DNA of 64,000 nt from Candidatus Phycosocius spiralis (GTDB lineage Bacteria > Pseudomonadota > Alphaproteobacteria > Caulobacterales > Aquidulcibacteraceae). How positions within the stretch are numbered: the first letter of the stretch is position 1; the number at the start of each line of letters is the position of its first letter. Below, one piece after another: positions 54,050 through 63,801 of this stretch. The notes under the pieces were generated by a model. That model was not told the origin of the DNA. It did not search any database and saw only the letters and a program-made list of their open reading frames with translations. The position numbers were made by a program, and so were the translations under genes. Where the stretch lies: positions 20,786 through 84,785 of the forward strand of contig NZ_BPFZ01000011.1 in the NCBI RefSeq assembly GCF_030158815.1. The letters are read 5' to 3'.

Positions 54050-55045
54050 ATGAAGGCGCTTTTATCCCACACTATCGGTTTGCCAGAAACCCTCAGCATG
54101 ACTGACTTACCTGATCCCATCGCTGGTAAAGATGAGGTCATTCTCGATGTGAAAGCAGTCGGCATCAATTATCCTGACGTTTTGATCATTCAAGATAAAT
54201 ATCAATTCAAACCAGAGCGCCCGTTTGCACCTGGTGGTGAAGTGTCGGGCGTCGTCTCTGCTATCGGCGAAGGTGTAACCCATTTAAAAGTCGGCGATCG
54301 TGTGATTGGCTCGTCTGGTTGGGGCGGATTGGCTGAAAAGATTGCTTTGCCCGCCGCGCGCTGCATCCCCATCCCTGACGCCATGCCGTTTGATGAAGCC
54401 GCCGCTTTCATCATGACCTATGGCACCAGCCATTATGGCCTGAAAGATCGCGGGCACTTGAAAGCTGGTGAGACGCTCTTGGTTTTGGGGGCTGCCGGGG
54501 GGGTTGGCCTTGCAGCGGTTGAGCTTGGTAAAGCCATGGGCGCGAAAGTCATTGCCGCTTGCTCAACCCAAGAAAAAGTCGATGTCTGCCTCGCCCATGG
54601 TGCCGATGAAGGCCTTGTTTACCCAACCGGTGAATTTGATGCTGACGGCAAAAAGGCATTGGCGGATTTGTTCAAGAAGGCCTGCGGCCCCAATGGTGCT
54701 GATGTAATTTACGATGGTGTAGGCGGCGCTTATGCCGAAGCAAGCTTGCGGGCAATTGGCTGGGGAGGCCGATTTCTGGTCATTGGTTTCCCTGCAGGGA
54801 TTCCTTCCATCCCACTCAACTTGACATTGTTAAAATCTTGCCAAATTATCGGCGTATTCTGGGGTGCTTTTACCGCGCGCAACCCAAATGCCAATCAGGA
54901 AAATATTGCAGAACTCATGTCACTCTACGCAAAGGGTAAGATTAAGCCGCATGTGTCAGCCCATTTTCCGTTAGCAGAAGGGGCCAAGGCGATCCGCCAT
55001 TTGATGGACCGCAAAGTAACGGGAAAGGTTGTTGTTCAACTATGA
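54050..55045 (+). CDS. NADPH:quinone oxidoreductase, zinc-independent MDR family
   Basis: A 331-residue medium-chain reductase. ATG 54050 follows AGGAG; a TTG six codons earlier lacks support. The catalytic domain has GINYPDVLIIQDKYQ and PFAPGGEVSGVV; the Rossmann fold begins VLGAAGGVGLAAV near 148. No zinc-binding Cys/His ligands are present, so it is of the QOR type. Its stop overlaps the next gene's start (ATGA), indicating coupling with the monooxygenase-like protein. Confidence 0.92.
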   Translation: MKALLSHTIGLPETLSMTDLPDPIAGKDEVILDVKAVGINYPDVLIIQDKYQFKPERPFAPGGEVSGVVSAIGEGVTHLKVGDRVIGSSGWGGLAEKIALPAARCIPIPDAMPFDEAAAFIMTYGTSHYGLKDRGHLKAGETLLVLGAAGGVGLAAVELGKAMGAKVIAACSTQEKVDVCLAHGADEGLVYPTGEFDADGKKALADLFKKACGPNGADVIYDGVGGAYAEASLRAIGWGGRFLVIGFPAGIPSIPLNLTLLKSCQIIGVFWGAFTARNPNANQENIAELMSLYAKGKIKPHVSAHFPLAEGAKAIRHLMDRKVTGKVVVQL

Positions 55046-55365
55046 GCGAAACAATGGCCTTAGGGCGTGTGATTGTCGCAGGAAGTGTGCGGGCGAAGCG
55101 AGGCGTAACTTTACCCGTTCTGGCCGCTATGGCCGCTATGTCTTCTGCCTCGCGCGCCGAAGAAGGATGCGAGTGCTATTATTATTCCATTGACGCGTTC
55201 GAACCAATGATCGTCCGAATTTTTGAGGTATGGTCCGATATTTCTGCACTAAGACGGCACCGCGACTCCAACCACCTCAAATTATGGCGGTCCAAATGGA
55301 ATGAGCTTGGTCTGTGTGATGACGATATAACGACCTATGGCATTAGTTTTGAGGTGCCGCTTTAG
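55042..55365 (+). CDS. Antibiotic-biosynthesis-monooxygenase (ABM) domain protein
   Basis: A 107-residue protein of the YgiN-like quinol monooxygenase type. The segment EEGCECYYYSIDAF followed by MIVRIFEVWSDISALRRHRDSNHL fits this dimeric alpha-beta barrel. It probably works with the quinone reductase it overlaps. A 9-bp tandem repeat (GCCGCTATG twice, 55122-55139 region) gives AAMAAM in the protein. Confidence 0.85.
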   Translation: MSETMALGRVIVAGSVRAKRGVTLPVLAAMAAMSSASRAEEGCECYYYSIDAFEPMIVRIFEVWSDISALRRHRDSNHLKLWRSKWNELGLCDDDITTYGISFEVPL

Positions 55366-56277
55366 TGTCAGGGCCCATGAAAGGAAGCTTTTGATAGGAA
55401 GTGTTAAAGCAAACTCACCCATGTTACGGTTCTGCCACCGCAATCGCACTTGAGACGCGGGTGCGCATACAAGAAGAAAGCGCAATGTTACTCTGGACAC
55501 TCAAGTTGAAAAGGTACTCAGCTTGAAGTCTTGATAGGAATGACTGAATTGGCATGAATGTGCTAGAAAAGACGCGGCGCTGATCAAAGCCGTTATGGAG
55601 CACGCCGTCACACCAAGTAAAGTTTGGATGGTCTTTTCAACAATGCCGGACAAGCTTTTCAATAGACCCATGTCTAGATTGATCTAACCAGTGCTGACAG
55701 GTTGCACTATCTTTTGTAAGTTCGGTTAATATGTATCTATTTTGCAATCCCCCGATCTGGGCACGGGGGTAGATCAAATGTCAATCACACCATCAGCAGT
55801 GCTTCTAAAACAGGCCTAGGCAGCGCATCCCCACAAGGCTTACTTATGCCCTTGGGTGCAGCCGCATCCGTCACTGGTCACATCGTACCAGCCCTATTTG
55901 TCTGTGCTTTAAGTCGTCATACACAAAAATATCCCTTCCAAGCCTATGCAAGGAAGGGAAGGTATCTCAGGGCACATATTAAGCTTAGATACACAGGTCA
56001 TAAGCAATGCGTCGGCTGAGTTGCAGTGAGCAGACCCTGGAGGGGGGCTGGGGGGCTGTTGGGAAACCAGAACCTGCGAGAGTTTTGCGACCCAACCGAC
56101 ACCCTCCTTATGCAAGTTGGTTGTGGCGCTATCTAGGTGCAAATACGGCAAAACAGGGGCGTCACATTAATTATTGGTCATGAATGAGCAGGCTAGCAGG
56201 AGTCTCCTGCCAAGCTCACCTCTCTAGTCCATAGTCGTGATGTTTCAAACTGAGGGAAATAAGCCTATAGTCAGCCC
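55366..56277. other. 912-bp gene-poor gap
   Basis: No frame supports a gene. Weak coding-like frames exist near 55547-55690 and 55780-56000 (plus) but lack starts and known motifs. A minus-strand terminator-like hairpin is at 55924-55958. A stem GTTGGG/CCCAAC around 56058-56096 and a G-rich run (56041-56056) are also visible. The region could hold an RNA gene; none was recognised. Confidence 0.55.
55924..55958 (-). terminator. Minus-strand hairpin plus T-run
   Basis: Read on the minus strand, CCCTTCC (55958-55952) pairs with GGAAGGG (55939-55933) over a 12-base loop, followed within two bases by ATTTTT. Both flanking genes are on the plus strand, so no known gene needs this terminator. Confidence 0.45.
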
Positions 56278-57135
56278 ATGAAATATGCGAAAATGAATGG
56301 ATTGGGTAATGCCATTGGCGTGGTGGATGCCCGCGACAGCCACTTTGTGGTGACGGGAGAGATTGTTAGAGCCTTGGCTGAACCTAGCCAAGGGATTGGA
56401 TTTGACCAATTGATGGTGCTTAACCCGCCCACGAACCCACTTGCCGACATTCAGTGTGACATCTGGAATGCAGACGGCTCAAAAGTCGGAGCTTGCGGCA
56501 ATGGTACGCGCTGTGTTGCCTGGTATTTAATGCGTAATTCTGGCTTTGACCATGTGGTCATTGAAACAAAAGCAGGCCTTTTGGGAGCCAGTAAAGCGGG
56601 TGCTGACAGCATCAGTGTCGACATGGGCGAACCCTTGTTGGATTGGGACCATATCCCCTTGAGTGCACCAATGGATACCTTAAGTGTCGCTCTTAACCTA
56701 AGCCAATATGATGAAGCAAATCTGGATCACCCCACCGCCTTGAGTATGGGAAACCCCCATTGTATTGTCTTCGTCGAAGATACGGACTTAGCGCCTGTTC
56801 AAAAACTGGGGCCGATGATTGAAAATCATCCCTTATTCCCAGAAATGGTCAATGTTGGCTTCGCACAAATCATCTCCAACAGTCAGATCAGACTGCGGGT
56901 ATGGGAACGCGGGATCGGTGAGACAAAAGCCTGCGGAACTGGTGCGTGTGCTGCCCTTGTAGCCGCCGTCCGACGTGGCTTGTGCAATCGCTTAGCAGAT
57001 ATCGAGGTCAGTGGAGGCACGATGACGATTGAGTGGCGTGTTAGCGATAATCACGTCATTATGACTGGTCCAGTTGAACTTGAAACCGAAGGCTGTATCA
57101 ACACGACGCTCTTTGATCGCAGCCCATCGGCTTGA
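56278..57135 (+). CDS. dapF: Diaminopimelate epimerase DapF
   Basis: DapF converts LL- to meso-diaminopimelate, completing the route that dapD and dapE begin. The 285-residue protein has the two catalytic Cys in pseudo-symmetric motifs, GACGNGTRC (Cys73) and KACGTGAC (Cys219), plus GIGFDQL and MGNPHCIVF. It lies 52 bp before purA. Confidence 0.95.
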   Translation: MKYAKMNGLGNAIGVVDARDSHFVVTGEIVRALAEPSQGIGFDQLMVLNPPTNPLADIQCDIWNADGSKVGACGNGTRCVAWYLMRNSGFDHVVIETKAGLLGASKAGADSISVDMGEPLLDWDHIPLSAPMDTLSVALNLSQYDEANLDHPTALSMGNPHCIVFVEDTDLAPVQKLGPMIENHPLFPEMVNVGFAQIISNSQIRLRVWERGIGETKACGTGACAALVAAVRRGLCNRLADIEVSGGTMTIEWRVSDNHVIMTGPVELETEGCINTTLFDRSPSA

Positions 57136-57187
57136 CGTCTCCCACCTTAACCCCCAAGCACCGCGCGCAAGCAAGGAGTGTGCTCTC

Positions 57188-58477
57188 ATGACGAATGTAG
57201 TGGTTGTCGGTGCCCAATGGGGGGACGAGGGCAAGGGCAAGATTGTTGATTGGCTCAGTGATCGCGCCGATGTGGTCGTACGTTTCCAGGGTGGCCACAA
57301 TGCAGGCCATACTTTGGTGGTTGGTGATAAAGTTTATAAACTTTCTTTGCTACCCTCAGGCGTGGTGCAGGGAAAGCTTTCGGTGATCGGCAATGGCGTA
57401 GTAGTTGACCCCCATGCCCTGCTCGATGAAATCAAGCGGATTAGTGACCAGGACGTCAAAATTGATCCGAGTGTTTTGGTCCTTGCAGATAATGCGACAT
57501 TGATATTGTCCCTGCATCGCGATTTAGACAGCGCACGCGAAGCCCAAGCAGGTAAGAGCAGAATTGGTACCACCGGGCGTGGTATTGGACCGGCCTATGA
57601 AGACAAAGTGGGGCGTCGCGCCGTACGGGTCGCCGACCTAGCCGATCCTGAAGCCTTAGAGGCCAAGATAGAGCGCCTCTTGGCCCATCATACCGCTCTA
57701 CGCAAAGGCCTTGATTTACCTAAGCTAGATGGGTCTGCTATCAAGGCTGAGCTTCTGGCGCTGGCACCAAATATAATGCCCTTTGCAAAGCCGGTGTGGA
57801 AGGTGCTTGAAGAGGCCCGCAAAAGTGGGCGTCGGATTTTATTTGAAGGGGCTCAAGGAACCCTTTTGGATATTGACCATGGAACTTATCCCTATGTCAC
57901 CTCCTCCAACACCGTTTCGGGTCAAGCAGCAGCAGGGACCGGCATGGGTCCAAATGCCTTGGGCTATGTCTTGGGCATCTGTAAAGCCTATACCACCCGC
58001 GTTGGTGAAGGCCCATTTCCAACTGAATTGCTTGACGATATCGGCCAGCAAATCAGCGCACGCGGACACGAATTTGGGACAGTTACGGGCCGACCTCGTC
58101 GTTGCGGCTGGTTTGATGCAGTCCTAGTTCGCCAAGCTGCCATTGTTGGGGGCATCAGCGGGTTAGCACTCACCAAGTTGGATGTGCTGGACGGATTTGA
58201 GCAACTTAAAGTCTGCGTCGGTTACCGTGTTGGGAATCAAGCACTAGATTGGTTTCCAGCGGGCCTTAAGGATCAAGCCCACGTGGAGCCGATTTTTGAG
58301 CATTTTGACGGTTGGCAAGAGACAACCCAAGGCGCGCGCTCTTGGAAGGATTTGCCTGCCAATGCAATTAAATATGTGCGGCGCATTGAAGAATTGGTCA
58401 CCCGTCCGGTGGCCTTATTGTCCACCAGCCCACAGCGCGATGATACCATTTTGGTGCGTGACCCGTTTGAAAGCTGA
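57188..58477 (+). CDS. purA: Adenylosuccinate synthetase PurA
   Basis: PurA makes adenylosuccinate from IMP and aspartate with GTP, first step to AMP. The 429-residue protein starts with [18 protein letters not shown], giving catalytic Asp13 and His41 (GGHNAGHT). The later [25 protein letters not shown] and [11 protein letters not shown] motifs are complete. The open frame upstream of ATG 57188 is noise before the gene. Confidence 0.96.
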   Translation: MTNVVVVGAQWGDEGKGKIVDWLSDRADVVVRFQGGHNAGHTLVVGDKVYKLSLLPSGVVQGKLSVIGNGVVVDPHALLDEIKRISDQDVKIDPSVLVLADNATLILSLHRDLDSAREAQAGKSRIGTTGRGIGPAYEDKVGRRAVRVADLADPEALEAKIERLLAHHTALRKGLDLPKLDGSAIKAELLALAPNIMPFAKPVWKVLEEARKSGRRILFEGAQGTLLDIDHGTYPYVTSSNTVSGQAAAGTGMGPNALGYVLGICKAYTTRVGEGPFPTELLDDIGQQISARGHEFGTVTGRPRRCGWFDAVLVRQAAIVGGISGLALTKLDVLDGFEQLKVCVGYRVGNQALDWFPAGLKDQAHVEPIFEHFDGWQETTQGARSWKDLPANAIKYVRRIEELVTRPVALLSTSPQRDDTILVRDPFES

Positions 58478-58483
58478 GAAGGG

Positions 58484-58714
58484 ATGGATCACACACACAC
58501 ACCTGCTCCCAACAGACCCCAAGTCCACTTAACCGATCATGGGCCGGATGATGAAGACGATTATAGGACAAGCCCTGAGCTAACGCCGCAAGAACAAGCA
58601 CTGCATCAAGAAAACATGGCAAAACTTGGCCGCATCATGCGCGCGTTTGGCATCTTAAAAATTGGGGTCACGACGCTTTTGATCGTCATTATTATTAAGT
58701 TTTTTGGGAGATGA
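58484..58714 (+). CDS. Small C-terminally anchored membrane protein
   Basis: A 76-residue frame 6 bp after purA. The N-terminal half is acidic and polar, beginning Met-Asp-His-Thr-His-Thr from a CA dinucleotide tract, then PDDEDDYRTSP; a single C-terminal helix (GVTTLLIVIIIKFF) would anchor it. The GGAG-like site AGAAGGG sits too close to ATG 58484, so initiation is uncertain; ATG 58616 would leave mainly the anchor. I do not know the family. Confidence 0.55.
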   Translation: MDHTHTPAPNRPQVHLTDHGPDDEDDYRTSPELTPQEQALHQENMAKLGRIMRAFGILKIGVTTLLIVIIIKFFGR

Positions 58715-58730
58715 AACTTTATGCGTCATC

Positions 58731-59882
58731 CTAACGCCACAAAGCACGCTCTTCCTTGGTACAACTGACTTGGGTTCCTGCCAAATCCAAGGCTAGGCGT
58801 TGCGCATTTATCTCGCCCCATACGTAGCCTTCGGCACGATCATCCCCGTCAAGCAATAGATAGAGGGTCAATGATGGCCGATTGAGACCCATAGGCCATT
58901 CAACCGAACGAAGTCGAATGCGAAATTGAGAAGCCGGGTTTCCAGGTACCACGACATTAGCCATACCCCCTTGATCATGGATCACCAAGTCAGAGACTGT
59001 GCTCCGATCACCCCCTCTAACTACACCCGCCCAACAGATGAAGGTGCGCGCGCGTTTCAAACGCGTTGGAATGGCTTCGGCACCCCCGAAGACGCGATTA
59101 CCTTTTTCATCGACCCCGACATCGCGAACTTCCCAGATATCAGCCGATATATCATGATATTCAGACACGGTCAGAATGCGTTTATCCGCATTGGTAACGA
59201 GCTTACACGCAGTAGGCCGGGTTTCGCCCCTAAAACCATCACCACGACGCCTCCAAATGATGTCACAGCCAGTCACTGGGATGAAAGCCTCTTTTTTCAA
59301 AAGATCTGCAGCGATTGTCTGGCGCCAAGCACCTTCAAGAGGCTTAGGATCTTTTGGCGCGAAACCAGCCATTCTGATCGCCATTAAGTCTTGGTCAATT
59401 CGCAAATGCCAAACGCGCTGACGAACAATCGGTCCTGCCTCGCCGCCTTTTCGATATTCAACATAAAAACTAGGTCCACCAAAGGCTGACGCATCAATTG
59501 GCTTCACAAAAACATGGAGTCTTTCATGGCGTTTAGAAGCAGGTATTGCAAGTTCTGGCTCAAAAAACGTTTGTAACTCATTATCCCACCGGCCGGCCAA
59601 CACATTAGCTAAATCAGCTAAATCCTTTTCCAGTACCGCTTTCATAGCTGGATCATTGATGGGTTTAGACATGGCCACTTGAACGGCCAAGGGTGTAGCC
59701 GGAGGAGCTACTTGGCTGGGCACAATGTTTAGTGGCTTAGTATTAGGATCGGGAGTTGCCATTAATGAAAAGGGTATTTCAGGGGGAGGGACTTGGCTAA
59801 ATCCAAGTTTGGGTGCGAAGATTAAGAGGCTAACCCATCCCAATACGAGCCACTGCAGTAAATGCCTTGCACGCCGCACCAT
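58731..59882 (-). CDS. CpcT/CpeT-family chromophore lyase-like secreted protein
   Basis: A 383-residue protein from ATG 59882 (AGGG upstream) with a signal peptide to about residue 30, a proline-rich linker, and a CpcT/CpeT-type domain (about 85-300): LAGRWDNELQTFFEPELA, RLHVFVKPIDASAFGGPSFY, YVEYRKGG, IRMAGFAPKDPKPLEGAW and GCDIIWRRRGDGFRGE. In cyanobacteria the family attaches bilins to phycobiliproteins; non-photosynthetic homologues are secreted and of unknown function. Two Cys pairs may be oxidised in the envelope. Confidence 0.75.
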   Translation of the reverse strand: MVRRARHLLQWLVLGWVSLLIFAPKLGFSQVPPPEIPFSLMATPDPNTKPLNIVPSQVAPPATPLAVQVAMSKPINDPAMKAVLEKDLADLANVLAGRWDNELQTFFEPELAIPASKRHERLHVFVKPIDASAFGGPSFYVEYRKGGEAGPIVRQRVWHLRIDQDLMAIRMAGFAPKDPKPLEGAWRQTIAADLLKKEAFIPVTGCDIIWRRRGDGFRGETRPTACKLVTNADKRILTVSEYHDISADIWEVRDVGVDEKGNRVFGGAEAIPTRLKRARTFICWAGVVRGGDRSTVSDLVIHDQGGMANVVVPGNPASQFRIRLRSVEWPMGLNRPSLTLYLLLDGDDRAEGYVWGEINAQRLALDLAGTQVSCTKEERALWR

Positions 59883-60022
59883 CGTTAAACCCTTTTCGTC
59901 CCTATTGATCCAAAGCCACCTATGCAATGCTTGCCATGATTTTGATGTCAGTTACCAGAGGGCCAAACATCGCCATATTGTGTATCCAAAGCGGGTTTAT
60001 CGATGCGCTTAGATCAATCACA

Positions 60023-63000
60023 TCATGATGCCATAGCCCGATCGGCGATTTTTTCAGTCAGATAGACGCAGGCGAATTCAACAGCCGGGACTGGTTTGCC
60101 AAATAAAAAGCCCTGTAAGCTGTGTACTCCGGCTGATTTTAGAAATGCATGCTGTGTATGTGTTTCCACCCCTTCAGCAATGACTTCACGCCCAATCGCT
60201 TGGCCGATGCTCGAAACCGCCTGGATTATGGCTAAAGCCTCAAGCGATGTTTTGGCGTCTAGATCAAGACTTGTCACAAATTCGCGATCAATTTTGATTT
60301 TATCAAACCCAAAGCGATGCAACGTTGTTAAACTCGAATAGCCAACCCCGAAATCGTCTAAAGCCAGTTTACATCCCATGGCCTTGAGTTCCCCAAATAA
60401 AGCGCGCACCCGTTCTGGTTCGCCAAGAAAGGCGGTTTCTGTCACTTCTAACACCACCCGGCTTGGGTCATAGCCCGTTTCTGAAAACAATTCTTTGAGA
60501 TCACCAACGAAATTTTCATCCATCAATTCAAGTGGGGATACATTTATGGCGATCGGCAAATGGCCCCAATCTTGGGTTTCAGCAAAAACAGATTGGCGAA
60601 CATAATGGCCAATATGGATGATATAACCAGATTTTTCGGCGATGGGAATAAAGACGTCAGGCCCTAATGGGTTGCGATCACCGCGATCCCAGCGTAGAAG
60701 CGCTTCCGCTGAGATTACATGATTACCCGAACTATCAAATAAGGGTTGATAGACCAAACTTAATGCCCCGGTCTCTAAATCAGCTTCCAGTTCTTCTCGT
60801 ACCGTTTTTTCCTCTGCCGTCAGTTTGGCCAAAGCCATCACTTCAACCAAAGTTTGTTTGGTTTCGAGATTCACAGTTTGAGTGTCAGCATCTCCGAGTC
60901 CGGCTTCCATCAGTTCATTTAATCGGTCTAAGGTTCGGTATAAGGCCCCACTGGTTTGGTCAATATCTCCTTGAACTGGTAGGTGAAACGCTCGTGCTGC
61001 CGCTTCGATACTTCCAGCCAATTTTGCCACAACCCGCGCCCCAATATTCAAGCTCATGGATTTGAGCGAATGGGCAGTCTTGGCCATACTATCGAGATCA
61101 TCACCATCGAGCGCCTGTTGTAAATCAGCTAAAGCTGCTGGGGCTTGGGTGTTAAACAAGCCCACAACACGGAGGACAAAATCTCGACGATGGGTTTTAA
61201 GATCACGCAAGAAAGGCACGATCACACATTCATCGAACAAAGCTTCTTCACTGGCTTCAAGTGCTTGATTGGCGGCGGACCCATGAGTATCAAATATGCT
61301 GACCTCGGCCATGCTCTGGTTTTCTGCCGCCAGCCTTGATGGCAAATGCGCTTTGAGCACTTCACCCATACTAAGCCAAGTGAAGGGCCGATATAAGATT
61401 CCGTCAATACCGCTTTGTTCCCAAACCTTGCCAGCAGATCCCACCTTGTGGGGGCTGACTGCGACGATAGCCAAACGTGGCAGACCTAGCTCATGTTCTC
61501 GTTTGCGAATGTCCCGGATCAATCCAAACCCATCTATGTCGGTAGTTGTGCTACCAATGAGGAGTAAATCATAAGGAAATTGGGATAGTTTAGACAATGC
61601 TGCTTGACCGTCCAAGGCGACATCTGCTCTGATTTCAAAACGGGCTAGCGCCTCAACTGCCACGTGACGGTTTACGTCATCGGTATCTACCAGCAAAACT
61701 TTTGCACCACGATACACCAAGGTGATGGGGTAGGTATCAGGTTTGATCTGAGGAAACACAAAGCCTGACTCTTGCTGCAAAGCGCCAATCAATTGATCTA
61801 AATCAGTATGTCTGATCGGGCGCTTGAGACAAGCAATTGCATGGCCAGCCTGAACTAATGCATCCGAACTTTGATCTTTTGGGTCCCCAATCAACACAAT
61901 TTTTGTTGGGTTAATGCCCTTAGGCAACCCTGTAAACTTCTCAAGATCGCATATAATTAGGTCAAGATTTTCCTCGGACACCTTATGCATGACGCCATGA
62001 GCAGCCGTAAATCGTCGTGTGATCGCCCAGGCTTCTACAGGTCGTTCCACCTCAATGCACACACGGGCAGGAATCGTACGTAGGGCCAAGTCAGGCGGGC
62101 TCGCATAAACGGGAGTTTCATCGGTGATAGCGGGTAAACGAACATGCACACGGGTGCCAAGCCCCTCCTTACTAATCGCCCCGATTTGCCCACCCATGGC
62201 TTCAATCAAGCGCTTGGAATTATTCAAACCTAAACTGGTATCGACAAACCGATGCACTACATTTGCATGATTTTTAGGATTATCGTTGAATAAACTGGCT
62301 AATTTTTCCTCCGACATCCCAAGCCCAGTATCTTGTACAATTAAGCGCCAAAACTGCGCATCCCGATCAGGCTCTATGCGCACCAATATATATCCACCAT
62401 GGGTATATTTCAGAGCATTCGAGATCAAATGTGCCAAAACCTGTCCGAAGCGGACCCCATCGACCGCCACCATGCGTGGAGCGCACGGATGGGCTGAAGC
62501 GACTAATTCTAATCCCTGCGAGCGGGCCTTATCGAAAAACAGAGTGACAATTGCATCCACTAAATCGACCACATCTACAACACAGATTTCAGGATCCGAT
62601 TTCCTCCCCTCGCTATTGCCAACATCCAAAATATCTCCAATACCCGCCAATAAGCTACGTCCAGATTTAACGATTGTATCCACATAGCGCCGCGAAGCGA
62701 TCGGCAGAGCTTCAGCGGCCAGCAATTCAGCCACAACTTGAATGCCGGTCATGGGCGTGTGAATTTCGTGACTGAGGGTCTCAAGGAATTCACTCGTCGC
62801 AGAACTGGCCTTCTCTGCACGATCACGTTCGATCAAAAAATCATTGGTGCGAACGGTTAATTCAGTTTCCAATCGGCTTTTGTTTGCATCTTGTTTGTGC
62901 TCACGTTCACGCACGACCTGCCATAAGCCTGCAAAGCTCTCAATCAAAGGTATAAACTCACGCGCGGTTTTACTTAAAGGAGGGACCTTAAACTCACCAT

Positions 63001-63763
63001 TTGCAGCTAGGCTAGTCATCGATTGAACAAGCCCGGCCACAGGTTCTAGCATCGACCCCAAACCACGGCGCACCATTACATAAGCAATCATCAAAGCCCC
63101 AAGTGTCACTCCCAATGCCAGCGCGATAGATTGAAGGAAGCGGTATATCACATCACCGCCAGCATGAAGCATATAGACTTTACCAATAATATGACCATCT
63201 TGTTCAACCAATGCCACCGCATCGATCGTGTGTGTTGCCAAAAGTGAATTCACACTTGGAACTGATACGGGGATTGGGCTTAGTCTGCTTAGTGGATTGG
63301 GGCGACCTAATTCGGCAAGCGGGGCACCACCCATCGTCTCAACACGCAAATAAAGCACGCCTTGTGCCCGCGCTTCTGCCTCAAGGGCGGCTTTGATACC
63401 TTGTCGATCCCCGCTCTTGACAAAAGGAGCAACTTTAACGGCTAAGCTATGCGTAGCCATGCGGGTCTGTGCCCAACGCAATTGCGTCCGTATCGCAAGG
63501 TCTTGGACGGCAAAAAAGAGCGTGAAGGGCAAAACAGTACATATTATTGCTCCAAGCAAGATACTACTCATCCATTGATGCATGGAGAAATGCTTTGCAT
63601 CTTTGTTTGGTTGATGGTCGCCTTTGGTCATACCATAACCATCTTGTCCGCTTAAATCTATGCTTTTGGGATTATCCTGACCACCTTTAGTCAAAAAAGT
63701 GGGATCAGACCCAATTAAACCCGTTTGGAATTTCACTTTATTGGACCTAGCAAGAGGTAGCAA
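60023..63763 (-). CDS. Membrane hybrid histidine kinase-receivers-Hpt-EAL protein
   Basis: A 1246-residue signalling fusion. Transmembrane helices lie at about 68-90 and 208-230 around a periplasmic sensor; then a HAMP-like segment and coiled coil, HisKA with His332 (SHEIHTP), an ATPase domain (about 435-545, DTGLGMS), a receiver-like part (560-665, Asp606 and Lys647 kept), a second receiver (688-805) whose phosphoacceptor is Gly737 and whose switch Lys is Arg, an Hpt domain with His898 (AHSLKS), and an EAL domain (about 985-1235) with Glu1020, Asp1136-Asp1137, Lys1157 and Glu1197. It probably controls c-di-GMP breakdown. Confidence 0.93.
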   Translation of the reverse strand: MLPLARSNKVKFQTGLIGSDPTFLTKGGQDNPKSIDLSGQDGYGMTKGDHQPNKDAKHFSMHQWMSSILLGAIICTVLPFTLFFAVQDLAIRTQLRWAQTRMATHSLAVKVAPFVKSGDRQGIKAALEAEARAQGVLYLRVETMGGAPLAELGRPNPLSRLSPIPVSVPSVNSLLATHTIDAVALVEQDGHIIGKVYMLHAGGDVIYRFLQSIALALGVTLGALMIAYVMVRRGLGSMLEPVAGLVQSMTSLAANGEFKVPPLSKTAREFIPLIESFAGLWQVVREREHKQDANKSRLETELTVRTNDFLIERDRAEKASSATSEFLETLSHEIHTPMTGIQVVAELLAAEALPIASRRYVDTIVKSGRSLLAGIGDILDVGNSEGRKSDPEICVVDVVDLVDAIVTLFFDKARSQGLELVASAHPCAPRMVAVDGVRFGQVLAHLISNALKYTHGGYILVRIEPDRDAQFWRLIVQDTGLGMSEEKLASLFNDNPKNHANVVHRFVDTSLGLNNSKRLIEAMGGQIGAISKEGLGTRVHVRLPAITDETPVYASPPDLALRTIPARVCIEVERPVEAWAITRRFTAAHGVMHKVSEENLDLIICDLEKFTGLPKGINPTKIVLIGDPKDQSSDALVQAGHAIACLKRPIRHTDLDQLIGALQQESGFVFPQIKPDTYPITLVYRGAKVLLVDTDDVNRHVAVEALARFEIRADVALDGQAALSKLSQFPYDLLLIGSTTTDIDGFGLIRDIRKREHELGLPRLAIVAVSPHKVGSAGKVWEQSGIDGILYRPFTWLSMGEVLKAHLPSRLAAENQSMAEVSIFDTHGSAANQALEASEEALFDECVIVPFLRDLKTHRRDFVLRVVGLFNTQAPAALADLQQALDGDDLDSMAKTAHSLKSMSLNIGARVVAKLAGSIEAAARAFHLPVQGDIDQTSGALYRTLDRLNELMEAGLGDADTQTVNLETKQTLVEVMALAKLTAEEKTVREELEADLETGALSLVYQPLFDSSGNHVISAEALLRWDRGDRNPLGPDVFIPIAEKSGYIIHIGHYVRQSVFAETQDWGHLPIAINVSPLELMDENFVGDLKELFSETGYDPSRVVLEVTETAFLGEPERVRALFGELKAMGCKLALDDFGVGYSSLTTLHRFGFDKIKIDREFVTSLDLDAKTSLEALAIIQAVSSIGQAIGREVIAEGVETHTQHAFLKSAGVHSLQGFLFGKPVPAVEFACVYLTEKIADRAMAS

Positions 63764-63786
63764 TTCTCACTGGTAAGTGAATGACC

Positions 63787-63801
63787 TTAAGTCTGCGTTA
63801 A
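63787..63801. promoter_or_regulatory. CtrA-type box upstream of the kinase-EAL gene
   Basis: TTAA (63787-63790), seven bases GTCTGCG, TTAA (63798-63801): a perfect match to the TTAA-N7-TTAA form bound by CtrA in Caulobacterales and relatives. It lies 24 bp upstream of the kinase start, in the right place for promoter control. The spacing and identity are seen in the sequence; binding is inferred. Confidence 0.5.

Noticed and set aside
55909..56151. 80-codon minus-strand frame
   Set aside because: It would run through the terminator-like hairpin and has no start signal or recognisable pattern.
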